Shown: positions 39,019 to 47,779 of the stretch, in pieces
Layout of the letters: the number at the start of each line of letters is the position of its first letter
Position numbering within the stretch: position 1 is the stretch's first letter
Position numbers and translations under genes: made by a program
Notes under the pieces: model-generated
The model's input: the letters and a program-made list of their open reading frames with translations, nothing else
Told to the model about the DNA's origin: nothing
Database searches by the model: none
Assembly: GCA_021802365.1 (NCBI GenBank)
Contig: JAKAAJ010000001.1
Coordinates: 14,587 to 78,586, forward strand
Length of the DNA: 64,000 nucleotides
Direction of reading: 5' to 3'
Source: Thermoplasmata archaeon
Lineage (GTDB): Archaea; Thermoplasmatota; Thermoplasmata; Thermoplasmatales; Thermoplasmataceae

Positions 39019-40110
39019 TCATCCTCTGAATCCCTCTATCTCAGATAGTTTTTCCGGCAGGTAAGTTTTTGTCACGTAATCCAGCCCATATTTGGCAAGT
39101 GCCTGCTGTTCAGCCTTTTTGCCAATTCTGAGCATTGTCTCTATCTCCTGGACCCAAAATTCCGAATTGAATCTTGGATCCTTCAGTTCAGAATTAAGGG
39201 CAGCAATATCACGATCGCTCAGCTTATCTGTGGGAAGATCGTAATTCAGTATATCTGATGCGGTTATACCTATAAATTCTGCTGTTGGCACTGCAAGATA
39301 TTCCGATATGTGTGCGGTCTTTATGGCCCCGTACGCAATTGACCCGAATATTCTGAAGGACCAAGGATCTCCATCCGTAAATACATAGACAGGGAGGTTT
39401 TTCTCAGTATTCAGCCTCTTCAGCAGCCTCCTGGTGCTCCTGGCAGGCTGGCCTTTCAGATGCACCAGCAAAGCCCGGCTATCTTCGTCAAACCCGTTCT
39501 CCACAAGCCTGTCAAACATTCCTCCTGTCTCCATGGCAAGGATGAAATCAGCATCAACATCCTTTATTCTCAGTTTCTCCTCTTCCACATTATATGGTAT
39601 AGGATATCCACTGTCCCCGACATCATCTTTACAGTTTATTTTTTTGAATTCCCCCTTTCTTGTCTTTTCCTCCACAGTTATATTACCGATTATGCTGGCT
39701 CCGTTTTCCTCCGGCCTTAACTTGAAATCCTCCCTGAGAAGTGATGAAAGGACCTCAAGATCCTCAGCCATCATGTTTGACTCATCCTGAGCTCCGAATT
39801 TAGCCAGATTCCAGCCTTCCGATATGTAGTACATTTCTCTGAGGGTTGAGGATTTGTTAGTCTGTATCATGCTTTCGATAAATTCCACCATGTATAGTAG
39901 TTTCAGAATGTACTGAGCCCCATCCAGGCTTTTCGCGCTTCTTGTTACTGTTGAATCTCCGTATTTCCAAACAGAGGAAAGGTAGTCTAGAACTATATTG
40001 TCCTTATTCCTTGAGGACATCTGTATCTCTGGAACCTCACCCTCGGAGATAGAAGAGTGGATTGAACTTATTATCTCCCTGAATTTCTTCTCAGGTAATG
40101 AATCATTCAT
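39019..40110 (-). CDS. top6A: DNA topoisomerase VI subunit A (Spo11-like)
   Basis: A 363-residue DNA-cutting subunit of a type IIB topoisomerase. The catalytic Tyr is in [13 protein letters not shown] (Y94 or Y95) of the 5Y-CAP domain. The Toprim metal residues are Glu194 in LAMETGG and Asp246/Asp248 in VFTDGDPW. Length matches other archaeal Top6A, and it overlaps top6B by 8 bases in the usual B-then-A order. Nothing suggests decay: no frameshift, and all key residues are present. Confidence 0.95.
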   Translation of the reverse strand: MNDSLPEKKFREIISSIHSSISEGEVPEIQMSSRNKDNIVLDYLSSVWKYGDSTVTRSAKSLDGAQYILKLLYMVEFIESMIQTNKSSTLREMYYISEGWNLAKFGAQDESNMMAEDLEVLSSLLREDFKLRPEENGASIIGNITVEEKTRKGEFKKINCKDDVGDSGYPIPYNVEEEKLRIKDVDADFILAMETGGMFDRLVENGFDEDSRALLVHLKGQPARSTRRLLKRLNTEKNLPVYVFTDGDPWSFRIFGSIAYGAIKTAHISEYLAVPTAEFIGITASDILNYDLPTDKLSDRDIAALNSELKDPRFNSEFWVQEIETMLRIGKKAEQQALAKYGLDYVTKTYLPEKLSEIEGFRG

Positions 40111-41977
40111 TGCTATCAGCCTCTATCCTGAGCTCCTCTTCGAAGTAATCTGGAGGCAAAAGCTCAGCTCCCTGAATCCATACCGGATCTATGCCTGTGA
40201 AATAATAATCTGTTCCGGGATACTGATTGAAAGTCCCTTTCACACTGAATTCAAGGATCACTCTTCTGGATGGTTCCAGACCATTTACTTCGAAACTGAG
40301 TGTCTCGGATGACGAAGAAGTGCCGGGTGGCTCAGCGTAGAGCTTGAATGTTACACTCTTTCTGGTAAAGTTGACAACTTCTGCCCTGATTTCGTAATGA
40401 TCCTCGTTTCTCTGAAAAGTCTCTGTCACAAATATCACATTTGCTATTTTTGACAATACCATTGAGATATCCGGCTCAGGCAGTCCGAGAAGAGATGAAC
40501 TTTTTGCGCCAATTTCAGGGATTATCTTCTCAACAAGAGTGAACTTCTCGTATATCTTCGAACGCTTTTCCTTCTTGTTTATGAAGCCTCTCACTCCCCT
40601 GGCCGCTGTTTTCAATGCGGCCGTGATTTCCTCCATTATCAGATCAATCCCGGCAATCGCCTCTTTTGATTCCGAAGTAAATGGAAGCCTGATCCCGAAA
40701 ACATGTACAAGTATAATGGCAGGGCCAAATGGGACACCCTTACCTCCTCTCTGGTCAAAACCATACCCTCTCCAGTCCATTTCTGATATGGCCCGAGTTA
40801 TGGCACATGCACCCGGCTGGTAAAGAAGAGGGACCTTATTTGCGAATCTCACCACCCTTACCTGCTCATCTGCCGGAAGGTTCCCTCCGTAGACTATTCC
40901 TACCTCAACGGAAAATGGGTTACCGTTGTGTACGGAAACTGGCCTCTGAACAGGCTTGCCAAAGTACAGCGGCTGCAGTTCCCCATATATGTTTTTCAGC
41001 CCTCGCCTGATAAAGTCGCTTCCCAGGGGCGAAAGACAGTCAGTTGGTGGTGGAAGAATCTTAACAGAATTAAAGGCATCAAGCAGCTTTTTCATATAGT
41101 GGATTTCCAGTTTATCCACAGGAATCGAGAAATCTATTCCGGATGTGGAGGACATCTCATCCAGTGTCCTGGGTGTTAACCTGCTAAGGTCCTGAAGCAA
41201 AAACTCCCCTAATGTCCTGTTCGGGATCGATCTGGCCATTCTGTAAAGTTCGCCCAGCTCCAGGCCCATTGGGTGTGGCTTGATGGATCTTGCAGGTGTA
41301 GAAGGTTTTTCTATGACACGCTCAATTCGCACCTTCTTTCCATCAGGGTCTATGAATGTGAACTGCGCATTGGGGTTTACAATTGCGGACTCTTTGAGGT
41401 ACTCGAATACAGACTGTTTGCCTGTCTGGTATTTTCCCTTGAGTGGTATCTCAATTCTCGTGCCGCTTTCCTTTCCCCATATCACCGGCTTCTCACTGAT
41501 TATGTCTGCCCTGTTCTCCTTTACATTTATTCCGAGCTCGAAGGCGTAAGCCACGTCTTCCTGTTTCTGTTTTGTCTTGATTTTTGAGGGAAGTGCAGTT
41601 GTGATCTGCCCGTAAAGTATGGATGCTGTTATCCCTATACCCTGCTGGCCCCTGGATTGCCTGAGTGTTCCAAACCTTGAACCATAAAGTAGCCGCCCAA
41701 AGACGTTCGGAACCTCCTTCCTGGATATCCCCGGGCCATTGTCCTCAACTATAACAGTGAGAGAATCATCCCCGGATCTGTTTATTTCAACATATATGTC
41801 AGGGAGTATCTGGTACTCCTCGCATGCATCCAGGGAGTTGTCCACTGCCTCCTTAATAACCATAAATAGAGATTTCTGCAGAGAGTCAAAACCCAGTATA
41901 TGCCTGTTCTTCTCAAAAAATTCGGAGATTGATGTCTCCCTGAACTCGGAAGGGGCATCACTCTTTCTGGTGCTCAT
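40103..41977 (-). CDS. top6B: DNA topoisomerase VI subunit B
   Basis: A 624-residue GHKL ATPase subunit that works as a clamp for strand passage. The Bergerat fold is complete: [13 protein letters not shown] (Glu43, Asn47), VEDNGPGI (79-84) and the ATP-lid [10 protein letters not shown] (108-117). The transducer domain and a C-terminal beta-domain follow. Together with top6A it makes an intact A2B2 enzyme. Its presence in a Thermoplasmata-like genome is notable, because Thermoplasma use a bacterial-type gyrase instead. Confidence 0.96.
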   Translation of the reverse strand: MSTRKSDAPSEFRETSISEFFEKNRHILGFDSLQKSLFMVIKEAVDNSLDACEEYQILPDIYVEINRSGDDSLTVIVEDNGPGISRKEVPNVFGRLLYGSRFGTLRQSRGQQGIGITASILYGQITTALPSKIKTKQKQEDVAYAFELGINVKENRADIISEKPVIWGKESGTRIEIPLKGKYQTGKQSVFEYLKESAIVNPNAQFTFIDPDGKKVRIERVIEKPSTPARSIKPHPMGLELGELYRMARSIPNRTLGEFLLQDLSRLTPRTLDEMSSTSGIDFSIPVDKLEIHYMKKLLDAFNSVKILPPPTDCLSPLGSDFIRRGLKNIYGELQPLYFGKPVQRPVSVHNGNPFSVEVGIVYGGNLPADEQVRVVRFANKVPLLYQPGACAITRAISEMDWRGYGFDQRGGKGVPFGPAIILVHVFGIRLPFTSESKEAIAGIDLIMEEITAALKTAARGVRGFINKKEKRSKIYEKFTLVEKIIPEIGAKSSSLLGLPEPDISMVLSKIANVIFVTETFQRNEDHYEIRAEVVNFTRKSVTFKLYAEPPGTSSSSETLSFEVNGLEPSRRVILEFSVKGTFNQYPGTDYYFTGIDPVWIQGAELLPPDYFEEELRIEADSNE

Positions 41978-42017
41978 TGAACTGACAAGGCAGATACAGA
42001 TAAATTGTTTTGCGACT

Positions 42018-42779
42018 TTATCCGAAGTATCCGAGATCTTCCTTTGGCTGAGCCCTGGTCTGAGCTTCCTCCTGCATTCGGCCAGTAATCTGCTCTATCT
42101 GCTTTGTCCTTTCGTCCAGATCTTCAAGATTTATGTCGAGGTTCAGAAGGTTCTTCAGGACCTTTACAACCTCTCTTGCCCCCTTTGGATCTGCAAAATA
42201 GCCAGATGTTTCGCCCATGAGGCATGCACCGTATATGGAAAACATCTCACTGGACATTCCCAGTATAACACCTGCGGATCCAACTATTCCTCCACCGGGT
42301 TCCCCCTTTGGAAAGACAACCCCGCTCTCCTTCAATTTTGCAATCATTCCTGGATCTGTTACAGCGCCCAGAACCCTTGGCTCATCGACTATTTTTCCTG
42401 TGCTGTAGCCACCCAGTGTGTATACCCCTGACAGGCCAAATTGCTTGAGCAGTTCCAGTATGGCATAGGAGACTTCATACTGTCCCTCCTGTGTTGTTCC
42501 CTGGAAATCCCCCACAAGAACAAGGAGGTCCTGTTTCCCCCGGAATTTCTTGTAATATATGCTGTTTCTTACAAGCCTCGCGACACCTTCCTCGTCAATG
42601 AAGACCTGAGGAGGAAAATACTGTGAGAACATGTCAGCCAGCTTTTCCATCTTGAATTTGTCTATAAGATAATCTGCTGCTATCTTTCCTACATTACCTA
42701 TTCCCGGTAGCCCCCCTATTAGGACAGGGTTGCTAAGTTTCGGTTTTTTATACTGCCTTATTATTATTTTTTCCATCAC
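42018..42779 (-). CDS. PAC2-family protein (proteasome assembly chaperone-like)
   Basis: A 253-residue protein of the archaeal PAC2/PbaB family. LIGGLPGIGNVGKIAADYLI (about residues 20-39), LVGDFQG and GYSTGK are family blocks, and the C-terminus is a charged helical tail. Members help to assemble or bind the proteasome core. It overlaps nop10 by 32 bases, in the common archaeal order aIF2alpha-Nop10-PAC2. Confidence 0.88.
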   Translation of the reverse strand: MMEKIIIRQYKKPKLSNPVLIGGLPGIGNVGKIAADYLIDKFKMEKLADMFSQYFPPQVFIDEEGVARLVRNSIYYKKFRGKQDLLVLVGDFQGTTQEGQYEVSYAILELLKQFGLSGVYTLGGYSTGKIVDEPRVLGAVTDPGMIAKLKESGVVFPKGEPGGGIVGSAGVILGMSSEMFSIYGACLMGETSGYFADPKGAREVVKVLKNLLNLDINLEDLDERTKQIEQITGRMQEEAQTRAQPKEDLGYFG

Positions 42780-42933
42780 TACCCCCTCTTTCCATTAATC
42801 TGTACTTCTGAAATCTGTCATTCGTGGAAAATCTAGGAGGCATTGCGTACACAGCCGTGCCATCACATTTCGGGCACCTGTCCAACATAGTATAAGCGCC
42901 ACATATGGTGCACCTGTAGATCAATGAACGCAA
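42748..42933 (-). CDS. nop10: H/ACA RNP protein Nop10
   Basis: A 61-residue protein of the pseudouridylation guide particle. The zinc ribbon CTICGAYTMLDRCPKC (residues 8-23) and the linear PPRFSTNDRFQKYR that lies on Cbf5 are both present. It lies 8 bases after aIF2alpha. Its partner Cbf5 is encoded at 47749-48831. Confidence 0.93.
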   Translation of the reverse strand: MRSLIYRCTICGAYTMLDRCPKCDGTAVYAMPPRFSTNDRFQKYRLMERGGSDGKNNNKAV

Positions 42934-42941
42934 TTAAACCA

Positions 42942-43700
42942 CTATCTCCTGGTAAATTCAGTAACCACGTTGTATTTTTTCGAGTTCTCTGTGATCTTCT
43001 GTACCACTCTTTTCAATACATCTTCTGCCGACTTATAATCTTTCTCTGTCACAACTATATTGTATCTGGGAGCTCCAGCGTACTGTATCCTTACATTTTC
43101 CTCAACAGAATCCTTGAAAGTATTCCTGATCCTCTCAACACCGTCACTCTCAAGGGAATATGCCTCTACAACCCCTCCAATCTTCAGATATGGCAATACG
43201 ACATTTTCCTTCGCCACCTTTACAAATGTCTCCTTCCATTTCCCCTGAACATCCGGAAGCCATTCATCAGCACTGGCCGATGCATCTTCGAACGCTTCAT
43301 ATAAAGATCCGAACCTGTTTGCAAGATCATCGGCAAACTCCTTTCTGCTGGCTTCAACTGATTTTTTTAGCGACTTGGAAACAATCTCTAGAAGCTTATC
43401 AGCCCTCTGGTCATTCTTCCACTCTGAAACCTTCTCCCTCTTCTGGTGTTCATTAACCCTCTTGAGGGAAAGCTCAGCATAATTCCTGGACGAATCAACA
43501 CTGAGCACTTTGCAGACAGTCTTCTGGCCTTCCCTCAGATAATCTTTAATGTGTCTGACCCAGCCTGTGGCAACTTCAGCGATGTGTACAAAACCTTCAC
43601 AGTTGGGATATTCCTCAAGTTTGGCATTTGCGCCAAAGTTCTTTACGCTCTTTATTGTGACAACTACAAGGTCACCTGGTTCGGGTAATCCCTTCTTCAT
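42942..43700 (-). CDS. aif2A: Translation initiation factor aIF2 subunit alpha
   Basis: A 252-residue subunit of the factor that carries initiator tRNA to the ribosome. An S1 OB domain (GDLVVVTIKSVKNFGANAKLEEY and GFVHIAEV, about residues 8-60), a helical middle and a C-terminal alpha-beta domain are present. It overlaps eS27 by 4 bases. The operon order eL42-eS27-aIF2alpha-nop10 is conserved in archaea. Confidence 0.95.
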   Translation of the reverse strand: MKKGLPEPGDLVVVTIKSVKNFGANAKLEEYPNCEGFVHIAEVATGWVRHIKDYLREGQKTVCKVLSVDSSRNYAELSLKRVNEHQKREKVSEWKNDQRADKLLEIVSKSLKKSVEASRKEFADDLANRFGSLYEAFEDASASADEWLPDVQGKWKETFVKVAKENVVLPYLKIGGVVEAYSLESDGVERIRNTFKDSVEENVRIQYAGAPRYNIVVTEKDYKSAEDVLKRVVQKITENSKKYNVVTEFTRR

Positions 43701-43906
43701 TCTGTTTCTCCAACGAGTTCAGCGGACAACTCGGATATGCCACCTGTTGGTCTTGAAAGAGTTGCGCCGCAGATATTGCATACGACTACTGATGATGTCC
43801 TTGTATAAGTTGGCTGGACATTGCCGCAATCCTTGCATTTTATCTTTACAAAGCGGTTTCCTATTCCCTTTGGCTTAACAAATTTCTTTGTTGTTTCCTC
43901 TGACAT
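43697..43906 (-). CDS. rps27e: Ribosomal protein eS27
   Basis: A 69-residue zinc-ribbon 30S protein with the site CKDCGN...CNICGATLSRPTGG. It lies 2 bases after eL42 and overlaps aIF2alpha. Confidence 0.95.
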   Translation of the reverse strand: MSEETTKKFVKPKGIGNRFVKIKCKDCGNVQPTYTRTSSVVVCNICGATLSRPTGGISELSAELVGETE

Positions 43907-43908
43907 TA

Positions 43909-44184
43909 TTATGCCTCCACAAGCTCAAACTTCTTAGCTCTTATTCCCTGTGGTGTAACTGCCTTTTTGCAGGTCGTGCATCTCAAACGCAGAGCCACTC
44001 TCTTTGTTGGTTTCTCCCGCCCTTCATATTTTGGCCTTGGGAAACCTCCAAATCCTGAGGTTGCCCTTCTGAATCTTCTCTGTCCTGCCCTGAACTCACT
44101 TGCTTTCTTTTTCCTTACCCTTTCTACCTCGTGTTTTGTATGCTTCTTGCATTTCGGGCAGTAACTCATAATCACCTTAGGCAT
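43909..44184 (-). CDS. rpl44e: Ribosomal protein eL42 (L44e)
   Basis: A 91-residue zinc-binding 50S protein near the E site, with [14 protein letters not shown] at the N-terminus and RCTTCKK later. I start at ATG 44184, which gives the normal family length and has GGTGGATC about 10 bases upstream. The frame stays open to ATG 44286 and beyond, so a version with a basic extension of 34 residues cannot be dismissed: a TATA box at 44321-44328 predicts a start site near 44298, just before ATG 44286. Confidence 0.9.
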   Translation of the reverse strand: MPKVIMSYCPKCKKHTKHEVERVRKKKASEFRAGQRRFRRATSGFGGFPRPKYEGREKPTKRVALRLRCTTCKKAVTPQGIRAKKFELVEA

Positions 44185-44216
44185 TTTCAATAGATCCACC
44201 TTAAATGTATATCTGG

Positions 44217-44236
44217 AATCATTCCATGGAATGATT
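44217..44236. promoter_or_regulatory. Perfect 20-base palindrome upstream of eL42
   Basis: AATCATTCCA is followed directly by its reverse complement. It lies 33-52 bases before ATG 44184 and inside the predicted transcript. It could be an operator or form an RNA hairpin (8 pairs, CATG loop) that controls the ribosomal operon. Confidence 0.6.
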
Positions 44237-44320
44237 TGTCTTGCTGCATTGATTCTTTTCTTATAAGGTTTCTTCACCTTATTCATGACAACAGGAGCAC
44301 CATATGAGATGCCATGACGC

Positions 44321-44328
44321 ATATATTG
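44321..44328 (-). promoter_or_regulatory. TATA box of the eL42-eS27-aIF2alpha-nop10-PAC2 operon
   Basis: The minus strand reads CAATATAT; transcription would start near 44298, leaving a leader of about 114 bases before ATG 44184. Confidence 0.45.
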
Positions 44329-44393
44329 AGCAAATTATGGGGAATCCACATCTTAAATGTTTGAAATTAAATTTGGATATAGGACATGGGCAT

Positions 44394-45056
44394 TCACTTC
44401 CTCAAAGGTTCACCATGCCCTGAAAGCAGCATTGATGCGGGGTGTGCTTCTATTATCTTCTTTGATTCCTGTGCCTTTTTCATATCAAGAGTAAAACCTT
44501 TATTCAAGGCTGTTTGGCCATTTTTTATTACAACAGCATCCCCTACAAAGAGAGCAGAGTCTGGCTCAAAGTAATATGATGTGCTTCCAGGGGTGTGTCC
44601 AGGAGTTTCAACGACCGTCAACCCAGGAAGGGTCATTTCTGAGGCTTTTTTTAAACCCTCCACTGGAGCGCTCTTCATGATTCCAGCAACGACTTTGCTG
44701 AGCATTGAGGGAGCTGGTTTCATTTTCTTCTTGCCGGAAATCACCTCCATCTCAGCGTCAGGAACATATATCTGGGGATGGAATGCATCACTCACTTCCC
44801 TGAGACCACCCACGTGATCAGGATGGTAGTGGGTTATCAGTACAGCTACCGGTTTCATTCCCCTCCCTGTGTAATAGGATATTATCTTTTTAGCTGAACC
44901 TTTTGTGCCGGCATCTATGAGAATCTCTCCTGCTTCTGATTTCAAGGAGTAGCAGTTTGCCATCGTCCCATCTATCAGATCTATGTTATCTGTCACCTTC
45001 AACCAGAACACCTTCCCTGGATTATGCAGACTCGCATAGATAAGCATTGCTGGCAA
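44394..45056 (-). CDS. MBL-fold metallohydrolase
   Basis: A 220-residue metallo-beta-lactamase-fold hydrolase. The metal motif HYHPDH is at about residues 76-81, a second His is in ETPGHTPGS, an Asp in FVGDAV, and the last His in LLSGHGEP. The class contains glyoxalase II-like, thioesterase-like and lactonase-like enzymes; the substrate cannot be read. The start could be slightly downstream (MLIYASL). It is a single gene, divergent from the LSm operon. Confidence 0.82.
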   Translation of the reverse strand: MPAMLIYASLHNPGKVFWLKVTDNIDLIDGTMANCYSLKSEAGEILIDAGTKGSAKKIISYYTGRGMKPVAVLITHYHPDHVGGLREVSDAFHPQIYVPDAEMEVISGKKKMKPAPSMLSKVVAGIMKSAPVEGLKKASEMTLPGLTVVETPGHTPGSTSYYFEPDSALFVGDAVVIKNGQTALNKGFTLDMKKAQESKKIIEAHPASMLLSGHGEPLRK

Positions 45057-45087
45057 TAAAGGGGTAAAAGCTCAATACGCAATAGTG

Positions 45088-45097
45088 TTATATATTC
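45088..45097 (+). promoter_or_regulatory. TATA box of the LSm-eL37-purF operon
   Basis: TTATATATTC about 30 bases before ATG 45123, consistent with a near-leaderless mRNA. Confidence 0.5.
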
Positions 45098-45122
45098 ACT
45101 TCCAATCAAGTTCCGAATTAAA

Positions 45123-45377
45123 ATGCCAAAGCCACAGACCAATGCCCCAAAGCCTATGGACGTCCTCAGAGGAGCGATTGACAGGAATGTCCTTGTGGAT
45201 GTAAAGGGAAACAGGGGATATTCAGGTATACTGGAAGGTTATGATATATATATGAACCTGGTGCTCAGGAATGCAGGCGAAACCATAAACGGGAACGTCA
45301 GTGGTGTATATGACAGAATCCTGGTCAGGGGAGATAATGTAATATTTGTCTCTCCATCAAAAGGTGATATGCAATGA
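45123..45377 (+). CDS. lsm: Sm-like RNA-binding protein (LSm)
   Basis: An 84-residue Sm-fold protein that forms rings and binds U-rich RNA. Sm1 is VLVDVKGNRGYSGILEGYDIYMNLVL (key G, D-x-x-M-N), and Sm2 is DRILVRGDNVIFVSP (about residues 63-77). It overlaps the eL37 start by ATGA. LSm-L37e-PurF is a common archaeal gene order. Confidence 0.93.
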   Translation: MPKPQTNAPKPMDVLRGAIDRNVLVDVKGNRGYSGILEGYDIYMNLVLRNAGETINGNVSGVYDRILVRGDNVIFVSPSKGDMQ

Positions 45378-45538
45378 GTAATGGAACAGCAGTAATGGGA
45401 AAGATGAATAATAAGAAGGTTCACGTCACTTGCAGAAGATGTGGACATCACACTTATCATGTTAGACAGAAGAGGTGCTCTCACTGTGGATTCCCAGCTG
45501 CAAGACTCAGATCCTACAGATGGGCAAAAGCCAAATGA
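45374..45538 (+). CDS. rpl37e: Ribosomal protein eL37
   Basis: A 54-residue zinc-binding 50S protein. Its translation has CRRCGHHTYHVRQKRCSHCG at about residues 20-39 (two CxxC pairs) and the family tail LRSYRWAKAK. The ATG overlaps the LSm stop as ATGA, and the 3' end overlaps the start of purF in another frame. Confidence 0.94.
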   Translation: MSNGTAVMGKMNNKKVHVTCRRCGHHTYHVRQKRCSHCGFPAARLRSYRWAKAK

Positions 45539-46946
45539 TCACTGTGCCGTAGTTGGTATATGCGGCACAGATGAAAGTTTTCCTTACATTTTAACTTCAC
45601 TGAAAACCCTTCAGCACAGGGGTCAGGAGAGCGCAGGTATTGCCACCTATTCTGATGGCCTTATCCATCTTAAAAAGGGTATGGGACTTGTAAGTGAAGT
45701 ATTCAACAGCAGAGGCAATTACAACGACATAACTCTGGAGGGAAAGGTGGGTATTGGCCATACCAGATACTCCACTGCCGGCTCTAAGTCTATGGAGAAT
45801 TCTGGCCCTTTTATTGTATCAAACTCTGTAGGCCATCTTGCAATATCACACAATGGTGATATAACCAATGCAGAGCGCCTCCGTGCTGAGCTTTTGAAAT
45901 CCGGGATGACATTCAGGAGCTCTTCAGACACTGAGGTTATGCTTATGGAGATTTCCAGAAATATTGTTAACCATGGAATAGTCCCTGGGCTGAAATTATC
46001 AATGGAGAGGCTTAAAGGAGCATATTCCATAACACTTATGATAAATGACCGCCTTTTTGCGATTCGTGATCCCATGGGATTCAGGCCCCTCTGCCTTGGA
46101 AAATTTCAGGGAGGTTTTGCTGCATCTTCCGAAAGCTGTGCCCTAGATACAATTGGAGCAGAATTCCTCAGGGACGTAAAACCTGGTGAAATTGTTGAAA
46201 TGACTGCCAGTGAAATTCGCTCCGTACTGACTGTACCTTCCAGAAAGCTTGCCCACTGTATGTTTGAGTACGTTTATTTTGCAAGGCCAGACAGCATCAT
46301 TGACGGAAGGGAGGTCTACAGTGCCAGAGTGGCTCTGGGAAGGGAGCTGGCCAGAGAGCATCCCTGTGAAGCGGATGTTGTATTTGCTGTCCCTGACTCT
46401 GGAAGGGCACAGGCCCTTGGGTTTTCAATGGAATCAGGAATTGAGTACAGTGAAGGCCTTATAAAGAACAGATTTTCTGAAAGGACATTCATAATGCCCA
46501 CCCAGGAGCTGAGGAACAGTGCCCTTAAACTGAAGCTGAATGTTATCTCCTCGGAAGTAAAAGGAAAAAGAGTGGTTCTTGTCGATGACAGTATTGTGAG
46601 GGGGAACACCATGAAGAGAATAGTTGATCTTCTCAGAAAGGCTGGTGCTCTGGAGATTCATGTTAGAATCGGGTGCCCGCAGATCATCTCACCATGCTAC
46701 TTTGGAGTGGACATGAAAACAAAGGATCAGTTCATAGCCGCCGGCAAAACTGTTGATGAGATTGCCAGGGAACTTGAGGTCGATTCTCTTGGGTACATTT
46801 CTACAGATGGCCTTGTGAGAAGCATTCAGAAGGAGAAGAAGGACCTATGCCTTGCCTGTGTTACAGGAGATTACCCAATAAATGTACAGGGTGCCCCACA
46901 GGCTGGGCAGAGCGAACTTGAGAGATTTATTCAGGAAGAACCCTGA
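45486..46946 (+). CDS. purF: Amidophosphoribosyltransferase
   Basis: A 486-residue first enzyme of purine synthesis; it makes phosphoribosylamine from PRPP and glutamine. The N-terminal nucleophile is Cys20 in CAVVGICG, so a 19-residue propeptide would be removed. LQHRGQESAGIA lies in the glutaminase domain, and the PRPP loop VVLVDDSIVRGNT in the transferase domain. A CYFGVD...CLACVTG cysteine set may hold an iron-sulfur cluster. I start at GTG 45486 because AGAGGTG precedes it; GTG 45441 is the alternative. The gene begins inside eL37. Confidence 0.92.
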   Translation: MDSQLQDSDPTDGQKPNDHCAVVGICGTDESFPYILTSLKTLQHRGQESAGIATYSDGLIHLKKGMGLVSEVFNSRGNYNDITLEGKVGIGHTRYSTAGSKSMENSGPFIVSNSVGHLAISHNGDITNAERLRAELLKSGMTFRSSSDTEVMLMEISRNIVNHGIVPGLKLSMERLKGAYSITLMINDRLFAIRDPMGFRPLCLGKFQGGFAASSESCALDTIGAEFLRDVKPGEIVEMTASEIRSVLTVPSRKLAHCMFEYVYFARPDSIIDGREVYSARVALGRELAREHPCEADVVFAVPDSGRAQALGFSMESGIEYSEGLIKNRFSERTFIMPTQELRNSALKLKLNVISSEVKGKRVVLVDDSIVRGNTMKRIVDLLRKAGALEIHVRIGCPQIISPCYFGVDMKTKDQFIAAGKTVDEIARELEVDSLGYISTDGLVRSIQKEKKDLCLACVTGDYPINVQGAPQAGQSELERFIQEEP

Positions 46947-47779
46947 TACTGCTTTTTCTTCATAGATATAGCAATTTTCTCCCTTAATGGCTGAAGGTCC
47001 AGAATTGTCCCGGCCATATCTGCCCTGAGGGTGAGGGCTATCTGATTTGCTGCAACCCTTGCGACTCTGCCCCTGTCCTTTGGCCTCAATGATGATAACC
47101 CTGGGAATCTGAAGATAACACCATGTTTTGGGGGCAATGTTCCACTGACTATGTGCTTGAACAATGCCTTCTCTGCGCCAAGTACCTGTATAGAACTCCC
47201 GGACATTTTTGATAAATTCTCCAGGCTGCCGCCCTTTGAAAGCAACTCAATTGCAAGATCCACTCCAGCAAGGGCAGAGGTGTTTGGCATTATCCCCACA
47301 ATCTCCCCCCTCAGGAAATCAGCTATCTGTGACTTTAAGGAACATAGCCTTCCGGCCGCCTCCGATATTTCGGATATTATTTTTCTTGAATACTCAGGAA
47401 AATCTGCCCCAGATAGGCTTCTGAAAAAGCCGCAAGGATCATTGGCATTGTTTTTGCCTTCAATAAATGGGGTCAGGACAGTCATCTTCTCGAAGATCAG
47501 GTTAATTGACTTGTTCAGCTCTGGAATGAGATAATAGACCCTCCTCAGGTACTGGTCCCGGGTGAACTCCTCCTTTATCCTCTCTTTCCCATATTCAATC
47601 AAAAGAGGCTTCAGATCAGGAATCTTTCCTGGGCCCTCAGAGATCTCTGGAACCTTGCCATTTCGGAGAGAGCTAAAAATTTCTATGTATCTGCTCTCGA
47701 GATCTTTAAAAAGTATATTCCGGCCATCCTTCAGGAGACCGTACCATTTCACCTCTTCCTTTGAGGCCTTTTTTTCCAT
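46931..47779 (-). CDS. nop5: Box C/D RNP protein Nop5 (short form)
   Basis: A 282-residue Nop56/58-type scaffold of the 2'-O-methylation guide particle. The NOP domain is well preserved: GIMPNTSALAGVDLAIELL, SSIQVLGAEKALFKHI and LPPKHGVIF (about residues 162-222). A coiled-coil precedes it. The protein is about 100 residues shorter than many archaeal Nop5: the N-terminal fibrillarin-binding part is reduced and the Lys-rich tail is missing. Fibrillarin is not next to it, unlike in most archaea. It overlaps cbf5 by 31 bases and the convergent purF end by 16. Confidence 0.87.
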   Translation of the reverse strand: MEKKASKEEVKWYGLLKDGRNILFKDLESRYIEIFSSLRNGKVPEISEGPGKIPDLKPLLIEYGKERIKEEFTRDQYLRRVYYLIPELNKSINLIFEKMTVLTPFIEGKNNANDPCGFFRSLSGADFPEYSRKIISEISEAAGRLCSLKSQIADFLRGEIVGIMPNTSALAGVDLAIELLSKGGSLENLSKMSGSSIQVLGAEKALFKHIVSGTLPPKHGVIFRFPGLSSLRPKDRGRVARVAANQIALTLRADMAGTILDLQPLREKIAISMKKKQYQGSS

